This document shows positions 1 to 4,688 of a DNA stretch of 5,227 nucleotides, one piece after another (position 1 is the first letter of the stretch; each line of letters starts with the position of its first letter). The position numbers and the translations under genes are program-made. The notes under the pieces are model-generated. The model was given only the letters and a program-made list of their open reading frames with translations. It was not told the DNA's origin and searched no databases. The DNA is taken from the NCBI GenBank assembly GCA_030453005.1, contig JAKDLE010000266.1, forward strand, positions 1 to 5,227. The letters are read 5' to 3'. The stretch is from Pseudonocardia sp. Lineage in GTDB: Bacteria > Actinomycetota > Actinomycetes > Mycobacteriales > Pseudonocardiaceae.

Positions 1-61
1 TACCGGGACGGGACTCCCACCCGCTGGTCTGGGCCAGCCTTCAGGACGCACCATGCGACGA

Positions 62-88
62 CCGTAGCAGCGCTGTAGGACGCTACGG
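62..88. repeat. 7-bp inverted repeat upstream of the toxin-antitoxin genes
   Basis: CCGTAGC (62-68) and GCTACGG (82-88) are perfect reverse complements separated by 13 bases. They could form a stem-loop or a two-site binding target. No T-run follows, so this is not a classical Rho-independent terminator. It lies about 105 bp before the antitoxin start, in a stretch where I find no convincing gene. The role is unknown. Options include the end signal of an upstream gene outside the window or an operator. Confidence 0.4.
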
Positions 89-143
89 AGCAACCACCTC
101 ACTCAGGGGAGCGCAAGTCACCCGGTTGCGGGGTAACGACCGG

Positions 144-178
144 TCTGCCCGACCCGTTAAATGGGTAGAATCCTGACT
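144..178 (+). promoter_or_regulatory. Probable promoter with overlapping operator for the toxin-antitoxin operon
   Basis: TAGAAT at 166-171 is a good -10 box and would put the transcription start near 178, leaving a 17-nt leader before the antitoxin ATG. The -35 region is poor (TCTGCC at 144-149, 16-bp spacing). The near-palindrome ACCCGTTAAATGGGT (152-166) matches its own reverse complement at 12 of 15 positions and fills the space just before the -10 box. That is where the antitoxin of such modules usually binds to repress its own operon. The stretch is also richer in A/T than its surroundings. The promoter is read from the sequence; the operator role is inferred. Confidence 0.5.
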
Positions 179-194
179 AGACGGGGACGGGAGC

Positions 195-497
195 ATGAAG
201 GTAGACACCAGAGACCTGATCAGCATCACCGAGGCCAACACCAAGGGCGTGTCCAAGCTCGTGACAGACGCTGAGAACGGACGACCACAAGTCTTGATGA
301 GGAACAGCCGGGCAGTCGCGGCGCTCGTCAACATCGACAGCATGGACCGACTTCAGCGACTCGACGAACTGGAGGACGACTTGAGGCTCCTCAGCATCGC
401 GCTGGTGCGCGCCGCCGCAGACAGCGGGCGCCGCTACGACCTTGACGAGGTGCTAGCCGAATCCGGCATCGAGCCGGCCACGCTCGACGACGAGTGA
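195..497 (+). CDS. Phd/YefM-family antitoxin of a type II toxin-antitoxin system
   Basis: This 100-residue protein is predicted to neutralise the toxin encoded immediately downstream and, with it, to repress their shared promoter. Residues 9-50 show the Phd/YefM fold pattern: ISITEANTKGVSKLV, then NGRPQVLMRNSRAVAALV, then a short helix (DSMDRLQRL). The acidic C-terminal half (about 55-100, ending ATLDDE) would be the flexible toxin-wrapping segment. The length fits the family (80-100 residues). The ATG at 195 follows GGGGAC at 183-188. The toxin GTG starts 12 bp after this stop, so the two genes are almost certainly co-transcribed. Codons such as GTA, AGA and ACA are more frequent here than in genes further right, which fits horizontal acquisition. 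The family call is firm; the DNA target is inferred. Confidence 0.88.
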   Translation: MKVDTRDLISITEANTKGVSKLVTDAENGRPQVLMRNSRAVAALVNIDSMDRLQRLDELEDDLRLLSIALVRAAADSGRRYDLDEVLAESGIEPATLDDE

Positions 498-509
498 GGC
501 CGGGGGCAC

Positions 510-872
510 GTGGCGAGAGTGCAGCTCACCGAAGACGCACGCGAGGACTTCCGAGACCTCGACGGATCGGCCCGCCGCGACGTCGCGAAGGGCCTGAAGA
601 AGCTGGAGACCGACCCCCACCTACGCGGGCAACCGCTGGGTAGCCGCGCACGGGGGAACCTCACCGCCTTCCGCAAGCTCGTTGTCGGGAACCGCGACCA
701 CCGGATCGTCTACAGGATCGACGACGACGGCACCGTGGTCATCGTGTGGGTCATCGGCCACCGCGCGGACGACGAGGCATACGAGCTGGCGATGAGCAGG
801 CTTCGACTCCACGGGGACGCCACAGTGCGCGAGCTGGCAACCAGCCTCGAACAGATCTGGGACCGTGACTGA
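510..872 (+). CDS. RelE/ParE-superfamily toxin of a type II toxin-antitoxin system
   Basis: This 120-residue protein is the partner of the upstream antitoxin. Members of this superfamily are either ribosome-dependent mRNA endonucleases (RelE-like) or gyrase poisons (ParE-like), and the sequence alone does not decide which. The RelE/ParE pattern runs through residues 3-95: a basic helical hairpin (AREDFRDLDGSARRDVAKGLKKL), the loop LRGQPLGSRARGNLTAFRKLVV, and the core strands HRIVYRIDDDGTVVIVWVIGHR. Residues 96-120 form a helical extension beyond the usual core of 85-95 residues. The GTG start at 510 has a G-rich ribosome site (GGGGG, 502-506) and lies 12 bp after the antitoxin stop. The reading frame is intact, so the module may be functional. 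The exact toxin activity is not determined. Confidence 0.87.
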   Translation: MARVQLTEDAREDFRDLDGSARRDVAKGLKKLETDPHLRGQPLGSRARGNLTAFRKLVVGNRDHRIVYRIDDDGTVVIVWVIGHRADDEAYELAMSRLRLHGDATVRELATSLEQIWDRD

Positions 873-1061
873 TGGAGGTCCGGGCGCGGACTCGCACGGC
901 CGGGAGAAGTACGGGGACGTACCAGTAGCAAGACCGCTCGGTCATGGACCGGAACGTGGACGGGTTGCCCTCGGAGAGTGACCCCGCACTCGCGGCCAGC
1001 GTGGTCAACGGCCGCCATGCGCATCTCGATGATCGGCTCGTGCTGCTCGTCGGTCACGAGG
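873..1061. other. Stretch without a convincing gene
   Basis: Between the toxin stop and the pepN-like relic I find no gene I can support. Immediately after the toxin stop, GTCCG (878-882) and CGGAC (887-891) form a 5-bp stem with a 4-nt loop. It lacks a T-run, so it is at best a weak terminator. From about 944 to 1060 both strands stay open and keep GC-rich third positions in more than one frame. One minus-strand frame reads fairly protein-like (for example DEQHEPIIEMRMAAVDHAG), but it has no clear start, ribosome site or family. The stretch may be decayed coding DNA from an older gene or mobile element. Confidence 0.4.
932..951. repeat. Three alternating GACCG/CGGTC half-sites
   Basis: GACCG (932-936), CGGTC (939-943) and GACCG (947-951) follow each other with 2- and 3-base spacers. 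The middle element can pair with either neighbour, so the run could form two mutually exclusive hairpins or bind a dimeric protein in two registers. It sits 60 bp after the toxin stop and about 200 bp before the MerR promoter. The pattern is plain in the sequence; the role is unknown. Confidence 0.4.
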
Positions 1062-1145
1062 TGGCCGGACAACCTCCGCGGCGACGTGCCCGAGGATCTG
1101 GTGCTCGACCCCGATCTGCGCTGGCGGTTGCTGCACGCGCTGGCA
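1062..1145 (+). pseudogene. Relic of aminopeptidase N (pepN), C-terminal domain fragment
   Basis: In the frame beginning at 1062 this stretch reads as about 28 residues including DVPEDLVLDPDLRWRLLHAL. That resembles the part of actinobacterial aminopeptidase N around the conserved 'DxxLRW xLL xxL' segment of its ERAP1-like C-terminal domain. Similarity begins and ends abruptly: upstream residues in this frame look random, and downstream the frame runs into the MerR promoter at 1149. A full PepN is roughly 850 residues, so this can only be a fragment. Support comes from context: in mycobacteria, as I recall, pepN lies beside a DUF5130 gene, and such a gene lies at 3968-4468 here. The match is from memory, so it remains tentative. 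Confidence 0.5.
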
Positions 1146-1148
1146 CCC

Positions 1149-1186
1149 TTGACCTTCCCCTTACCGGAGGGCCCACTGTCCTCAAC
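1149..1186 (+). promoter_or_regulatory. MerR-type operator-promoter with a long spacer and leaderless start
   Basis: TTGACC (1149-1154) and CACTGT (1174-1179) are separated by 19 bp, the unusually long spacer typical of promoters that MerR proteins activate by twisting the DNA. The imperfect dyad CCTTCC (1153-1158) / GGAGGG (1166-1171), differing at one position, lies largely in that spacer. The -10 box is followed by seven bases and then the ATG at 1187, so transcription would begin at or beside the start codon (leaderless). The only purine-rich site, GGAGG at 1166-1170, is 16 nt away and too far to act as a normal ribosome site. The layout implies that the regulator controls its own gene and the protease after it. 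Confidence 0.62.
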
Positions 1187-1957
1187 ATGATCTCCATCAG
1201 CGTCTTCGCCCGCCTGACCGGGCTGTCCGCCAAGGCCCTGCGCCACTACCACGACCGCGGGGTGCTCGTGCCCGCCCGCGTCGACCCGGACACCGGGTAC
1301 CGCACCTACGAGCTGGCCCAGGTGGCCGACGCGGCGCGGATCTCGGTGCTGCGTCGCGCGGGCATGCCGCTGGAGCTGGTGCGCGCAGTCATCGACGAGC
1401 CGGACCGCGCGGAGGCTCTGGTGGAGGAGTTCCGCGACGCCACCCGCCGCCGCCGAGAGGCCGAGGACCGCGCCCTCGACGGCCTGACCCGCATGCTCGA
1501 CGAGGCGGTGGTGCTCGTCGGCGAGCGCCGGATGCCCGCGCAGCCCTTCGCCGCGGTCTCGGTCCCGGTCACCGACCCGCCGGACGACAGGCTCGTCGAC
1601 CGGTCCGGCCGGGAGCTGCACGACACGCTGACCGCCGCGGGTGTCGTCCCCACGGGCCCGTTCTGGACGACCCTCGCCCCCGACGGCGACGCGCTGAGGG
1701 TGCTGCTGCACTGGCCGCTGCCCGCCGACGCCCCGCTCCTCGCGGACGTGCGGAGCGGCGCGCTGCCCGCGCGCACCGAGGTGTTCATCGAGATCCCGCT
1801 CCCGGAGCGGAACGGCGACGAGTCGGTTGAGCTCGCGCTGGCCGCCCTGCTCGCGACCGACCCCGACCGGCGCCCGGACCCGCGCACGCTGCGCCAGACC
1901 GTGTTCACCGACACGGCCCGGGTCGAGTTCGCGATCGTCCTCGGGACGTCGGCGTGA
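1187..1957 (+). CDS. MerR-family transcriptional regulator with a GyrI-like C-terminal domain
   Basis: This 256-residue dimeric DNA-binding regulator has a MerR winged helix-turn-helix at residues 1-70 (ISVFARLTGLSAKALRHY, then the wing GYRTYELAQVADAARISVLRRAGM). A charged coiled-coil dimerisation helix follows (about 74-108), and then a 140-residue C-terminal region. PTGPFWTTL near 155 and the segment LPARTEVFIEIPL near 193-205 resemble GyrI-like small-molecule-binding domains of the BltR/BmrR group. No metal-binding cysteines are seen, so an organic ligand is more likely than a metal. I chose the ATG at 1187, not the in-frame ATG at 944, because the MerR domain begins exactly there and the operator-promoter lies just before it. 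The stop overlaps the protease start (GTGA), indicating translational coupling. The ligand is unknown. Confidence 0.86.
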   Translation: MISISVFARLTGLSAKALRHYHDRGVLVPARVDPDTGYRTYELAQVADAARISVLRRAGMPLELVRAVIDEPDRAEALVEEFRDATRRRREAEDRALDGLTRMLDEAVVLVGERRMPAQPFAAVSVPVTDPPDDRLVDRSGRELHDTLTAAGVVPTGPFWTTLAPDGDALRVLLHWPLPADAPLLADVRSGALPARTEVFIEIPLPERNGDESVELALAALLATDPDRRPDPRTLRQTVFTDTARVEFAIVLGTSA

Positions 1958-2733
1958 GCCTCCGCTACGCCCAGCTCGCCCACCCGGTGCTCGTGGGGTC
2001 GCGGTGGCGGGCCGCGGCCGCGTTGCTCGTGCTGGTCGGCGGGTGGGTCCTCTGCTTCGCCGCGACGATGGTGCTGTTCACCGTCACCGGGGCGGTCGAC
2101 CTGGTGCTCGACACGGGGGACCCGACCTCGTTGCGCCCGGCGGTCCTGCTCGTCAGCCTCCTGGTGGTCCCTGTGTCCTGGCTGCCGCCCGCGTTGGCGG
2201 CGTGCCGGCTCCTCGGGGTGGCGCCGAGCAACCTGTGCTCGGTGACCGGCAGGTTCCGGTGGGGGTGGTACGGCCGCTGCCTGGGGGCCACGGCGGTGCT
2301 CGCGGCCCTCGGCGCGGGCCTGCCCCTGCTGTGGACCGACCCGCCGACACTCGCTCCGGCGGGCGACTGGGCGGTGCTCGTGGTCGTCGTCGTCGGCCTG
2401 GTCCCGCTGCAGTCGTTCACCGAGGAGTTCTTCTGCCGCGGGGTGCTCACCCACGTCCTGGGCGCCCGCTGGGCGAACCCACTGTGGGCGGTGGTCGTCC
2501 CCGCGGTGCTCTCGTCTCTGGCCTTCTCGGTCGTGCACCTCGCCGCCGGGCTGATCCTGTTCACGAGCCGCGTGATCGGGGCCTGGCGTACTCCGTGCTG
2601 TGTGACCGCACCGGTGAGCTGGAGGCGGCGAGCGCCGCACACAACGCCTGGAACACCACCGCGCTCCTGTCGGCGATCGCGTTCCCGACCGCGGCGGCCG
2701 GCATGGGAGCCGCGAGCCTGGTCGCGGTGCTGA
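1954..2733 (+). CDS. CPBP-family (CAAX protease/Abi) membrane protease, probably frameshifted
   Basis: This encodes a multi-helix intramembrane protease of the CPBP group, related to eukaryotic Rce1; bacterial members act in peptide maturation, self-immunity or unknown roles. Hydrophobic segments lie near residues 19-50, 62-88, 109-127, 138-153 and 176-203. Motif 1 is EEFFCR (E157, E158, R162) and motif 2 is FSVVH (F191, H195). The third motif expected after these is missing from this frame. After residue 209 the reading becomes a basic, serine- and arginine-rich shadow (WRTPCC onward), while the true continuation sits one base back. The GTG at 1954 overlaps the MerR stop by four bases. As written, the 259-residue product would lack the last active-site motif and final helices, so it is probably inactive unless the sequence contains an error. 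Confidence 0.75.
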   Translation: MSLRYAQLAHPVLVGSRWRAAAALLVLVGGWVLCFAATMVLFTVTGAVDLVLDTGDPTSLRPAVLLVSLLVVPVSWLPPALAACRLLGVAPSNLCSVTGRFRWGWYGRCLGATAVLAALGAGLPLLWTDPPTLAPAGDWAVLVVVVVGLVPLQSFTEEFFCRGVLTHVLGARWANPLWAVVVPAVLSSLAFSVVHLAAGLILFTSRVIGAWRTPCCVTAPVSWRRRAPHTTPGTPPRSCRRSRSRPRRPAWEPRAWSRC

Positions 2734-2842
2734 TGTCCGAGGCCGTGGTCGTCGTGGTCGTGACCGCCCTCGCCACGCGACACGGAGTGCAGACGACGAC
2801 GCTCGGGTCCGGCATCCCGCCCCACCAAGCGAACGGCCTGGG
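2582..2842 (+). pseudogene. Out-of-frame C-terminal part of the CPBP protease
   Basis: Read in the frame with codons starting at 2583, this stretch continues the protease: GLAYSVLCDRTGELEAASAA, then HNAWN (the third CPBP motif, HxxxN, with the histidine at 2640-2642), then two hydrophobic segments ending near RHGVQTTTLGSGIPP. Adding one G to the GGGG run at 2578-2581 joins the two parts as VIG-GLAYSV, giving a protein of about 290 residues, normal for the family. This frame has no stop until 3077, well inside the opposite-strand deaminase gene. The end at 2842 is therefore my estimate of where homology stops. The original stop may also have been lost. Confidence 0.65.
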
Positions 2843-3283
2843 TCAGGTGTCGACGCCGGGCAGGTGCGTGTTGGCCGCCCGCACGAGGTGGGCGAGCTCC
2901 GCGAGCTCGTGCACCTCGCGCCCGGCGGCCCGCAGCAGCTCGTCCCCCTCGCAGTCGACGAACAGCGTGGGCTCGCGCCAGGCGTACACGACCCGCGCGA
3001 TGCCGGTCGCGAGGATCAGCCCGGTGCACGACTCCGGCCGCGAGGCGCGGCGGCTGCACGGTTCGAGCGAGGAGTAGATCGTGGCGCCGGTGAGGTCCAC
3101 GCCGTCGAGCTCAGCGAGCGCGCTCTCCTCGGCGTGGTCGGCGGGGTCCCGCCTGCCCGACCAGCCGAGCGCGAGCGTCGTCCCGGCCGCGTCGACGACG
3201 ACGGCGCCCACCCGGAACGTCGACGACGGCGGGCACCGCCCGGCCAGCGCGACGGCCCGACGCAGGTGCTCGTGGTCGTTCAC
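2843..3283 (-). CDS. RibD-type pyrimidine deaminase (stand-alone)
   Basis: This 146-residue cytosolic zinc enzyme belongs to the cytidine deaminase superfamily and is closest to the N-terminal half of RibD, which deaminates the diaminopyrimidine intermediate of riboflavin synthesis. The zinc ligands are visible: H50-A-E52 (DHAEESAL), with E52 as the proton shuttle, then P75-C76 (SSLEPCSRR) and C86. The two cysteines are 10 residues apart; I recall 9 in RibD. Residues 95-118 (IARVVYAWREP...DELLRAAG) fit the RibD end of the domain. The GTG start has AGGAGG (minus strand, 3293-3288) four bases before it. It is the last gene of the operon, 82 bp after the reductase gene. Because it is separate from the reductase, its substrate may differ from the riboflavin intermediate. 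A dCMP-deaminase-like role is the main alternative. Confidence 0.84.
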   Translation of the reverse strand: MNDHEHLRRAVALAGRCPPSSTFRVGAVVVDAAGTTLALGWSGRRDPADHAEESALAELDGVDLTGATIYSSLEPCSRRASRPESCTGLILATGIARVVYAWREPTLFVDCEGDELLRAAGREVHELAELAHLVRAANTHLPGVDT

Positions 3284-3328
3284 GGCGCCTCCTCGCCGAC
3301 GCCCGACGCGGACCGCGCTGTGCCCGAT

Positions 3329-3353
3329 GGTGACCGCGCGCTGAACGGTGACC
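3329..3353. repeat. Direct repeat GGTGACC x2 between the reductase and deaminase genes
   Basis: GGTGACC occurs at 3329-3335 and again at 3347-3353, with an 18-bp period (nearly two helical turns). It lies in the 82-bp gap between two genes of the - strand operon, about 50-70 bp before the deaminase start. Such spacing can mark paired binding sites on one face of DNA, so the deaminase could have extra control. No convincing -10/-35 pair accompanies it, and chance is possible in GC-rich DNA. Confidence 0.3.
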
Positions 3354-3365
3354 TCGCAAGCTCAG

Positions 3366-3962
3366 TCACGGGCGGTACCGCAACAGCACGACGTCGCCCA
3401 CCGGCCGCGCGCCGAGCAGTGTCATCCGCCCCGGCGGGAACACCCCCGGCGAGACGAAGCGCGGTGCGTCCGCGTCGCCGACGAGGATCGGCGCGACGGC
3501 GACGTGCAGCTCGTCGACCAGGCCCGCGGTCAGGAACAGGGTGTGGACGGTCGTCCCGCCCTCGACCAGCAGCCGGGCGACGCCGCGGCCCGCGAGGTCG
3601 GCCAGCACCGCGGGCAGGTCCGGCACGGACACGACCTCGGCGGGCACCGCGGGCGGGACCGCGCCTCCCGTGCAGTAGACGACGACCGGGCCGCCCGCGA
3701 ACACCCGGGCGGCCGGATCCAGCGGGCCGCCGGTGCTGAGTACCACCTTCAACGGAGTGGCCGCGCCGGGTGAGCGCACCTCCAGGCGCGGGTCGTCCGC
3801 ACGCACGGTGCCCGCCCCGACGAGGATCGCGTCGACACCCGCGCGCACCTCGTCCACCCGGTCGAGGTCCGCGACCCCGGAGAGGACGAGCCGGTCCGGG
3901 CCTGCGTCGTCGATGCAGCCGTCGAGCGAGACGGCGACCGACGCCAGCACGAACGGGCGCAC
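3366..3962 (-). CDS. RibD C-terminal-type reductase (dihydrofolate reductase-like fold)
   Basis: This 198-residue NADPH-dependent reductase is of the RibD_C family, whose classical member reduces the ribosyl side chain of the aminopyrimidine in riboflavin synthesis. Diagnostic segments are SLDGCIDDAGPDRLVLSG (12-29), VDAILVGAGTVRADDPRLEV (43-62), LLVEGGTTVHTLFLTAGLVD (131-150) and LHVAVAPILVGDADAPRF (152-169). The protein is somewhat shorter than relatives of 220-240 residues; the shortening lies after residue 63, where the linker to LKVVLS is brief. No deaminase domain is attached; that activity is encoded by the next gene. The GTG at 3962 lies five bases after the DUF5130 stop without a clear ribosome site, suggesting translational coupling. 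The in-vivo substrate is inferred. Confidence 0.85.
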   Translation of the reverse strand: MRPFVLASVAVSLDGCIDDAGPDRLVLSGVADLDRVDEVRAGVDAILVGAGTVRADDPRLEVRSPGAATPLKVVLSTGGPLDPAARVFAGGPVVVYCTGGAVPPAVPAEVVSVPDLPAVLADLAGRGVARLLVEGGTTVHTLFLTAGLVDELHVAVAPILVGDADAPRFVSPGVFPPGRMTLLGARPVGDVVLLRYRP

Positions 3963-3967
3963 CGGGA

Positions 3968-4468
3968 TCAGTGCCGCCGGCTCCCGGCCCGGTCACCCAG
4001 CATGCGCAGGCCGGACAGGAGCCCGCCGAGCAGGTCGGACTCGCGGAACGACGCCACCATGCTCATGACGGCCAGCTTGGCGCTGCGGTCGGGCAGCCGC
4101 ACGCGGGCCTCGGCGCCGGTGAGCACCTCCACGACGCGCTGCTCGGGGCTGACGGCCACCAGCACCGCCTCCGCGGATCCCTCCAACTGTCCGTGCAGGT
4201 CGGCGGCCCGCGCGGTGGCATCCGCGCCGAGGTCGCCCAGGTAGATGCTGAAGCGCAGGCCGGTGTCGCGGCTGGTCAGCGTGAGCGCCTCGTCGAGCCG
4301 CGCGAGCTGCACCGGGGTGAACGGCTGCTCGGACTGCGGGATCTCCTCGAACTCCTCGGCCGTCGACACCCGCCCGGACGAGGTGACGACGCTGCCGAGG
4401 GGAAGGTCTTCCTGGGAGGGGGCGGCGAGCTCGCCGTGCCCGTGGGTCGAGCTGCTACCAGTTGCCAC
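3968..4468 (-). CDS. DUF5130 family protein
   Basis: This 166-residue protein of unknown function belongs to a family widespread in actinobacteria. Recognisable segments are PFTPVQLARLDEALTL (49-64), DTGLRFSIYLGDLG (68-81), AEAVLVAVSPEQRVVEVLTG (99-118) and the C-terminal LLGGLLSGLRMLGDRAG (146-162). The middle pattern, a strand reading 'fsIYlGdl' and later 'VlvaVspeqRvveVltG', resembles TPM-like domains. That is a structural analogy, not a function. The first 45 residues are polar and probably disordered. No signal peptide or membrane helix is seen. The GTG start at 4468 follows GAGGGGGAG and overlaps the end of the upstream small membrane gene by 14 bases, so the two are likely co-translated. 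In mycobacteria, as I recall, a homologue sits beside pepN. Confidence 0.8.
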   Translation of the reverse strand: MATGSSSTHGHGELAAPSQEDLPLGSVVTSSGRVSTAEEFEEIPQSEQPFTPVQLARLDEALTLTSRDTGLRFSIYLGDLGADATARAADLHGQLEGSAEAVLVAVSPEQRVVEVLTGAEARVRLPDRSAKLAVMSMVASFRESDLLGGLLSGLRMLGDRAGSRRH

Positions 4469-4688
4469 GGGCTCCCCCTCGTTCGCCTGCCGCGGTGCGG
4501 CCGTCCGGCGCGGGGAGGTGCGCCCCCCGCGGGTTGGCCGTCCACCACAGTGGCTGGTGCGGCCACGGTTGGCCGACCCGGTAGCGCGGCTTCCGCGAGT
4601 GCGGCGGAACCACCACCAGCAGCGTGATGAGCAGGACCAACGCCGCCGTCGGCACGGCGTACCAGAGGATCGACACCAACACGTCCAC
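4455..4688 (-). CDS. Small single-helix membrane protein, possibly CtaJ-like
   Basis: This 77-residue protein has one membrane helix at about 4-28 (ILWYAVPTAALVLLITLLVV) and then a basic, proline- and tryptophan-rich tail (PRYRVGQPWPHQPLWWTANP). The last 20 residues are low-complexity. By the positive-inside pattern the tail should face the cytoplasm. The combination of helix plus 'PRYRxGQxW...WWTANP' next to a DUF5130 gene recalls a small subunit described for actinobacterial aa3 cytochrome oxidase (CtaJ), but this is from memory and uncertain. It is the first gene of the - strand operon. The GTG at 4688 has no ribosome site but has TAGGTT seven bases upstream, consistent with a leaderless transcript. 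Confidence 0.7.
   Translation of the reverse strand: MDVLVSILWYAVPTAALVLLITLLVVVPPHSRKPRYRVGQPWPHQPLWWTANPRGAHLPAPDGRTAAGERGGARGNW

Noticed and set aside
1..78. A possible integrase C-terminus ending at the TAG at 76-78 (frame reading HHATTVAAL)
   Set aside because: The few residues only vaguely recall tyrosine recombinases, and the conserved arginine and tyrosine signature is absent.
878..891. A Rho-independent terminator after the toxin gene
   Set aside because: The stem is only five base pairs and no T-run follows. It is noted only as a weak hairpin.
944..1186. An N-terminal extension of the MerR regulator from the in-frame ATG at 944
   Set aside because: The MerR helix-turn-helix begins exactly at 1187, the extra 81 residues look random, and the MerR-type promoter lies inside the extension.
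710..1711. 333-codon open frame on the - strand
   Set aside because: Most of it is the antisense of the toxin and MerR genes, and it has no ribosome site or recognisable domain. Only the middle part is mentioned as possibly decayed coding DNA.
2381..2399. GTC/GTG-rich tract in the protease gene as a possible microsatellite
   Set aside because: It encodes a valine-rich membrane helix, which explains the repetition in high-GC DNA.
1306..2640. Long open frame on the - strand opposite the MerR and protease genes (444 codons)
   Set aside because: It is arginine-, histidine- and proline-rich low complexity with no domain, the typical antisense shadow of high-GC genes.
2864..3739. Plus-strand open frame across the deaminase and reductase genes
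   Set aside because: It is a low-complexity shadow of two clear minus-strand enzymes.
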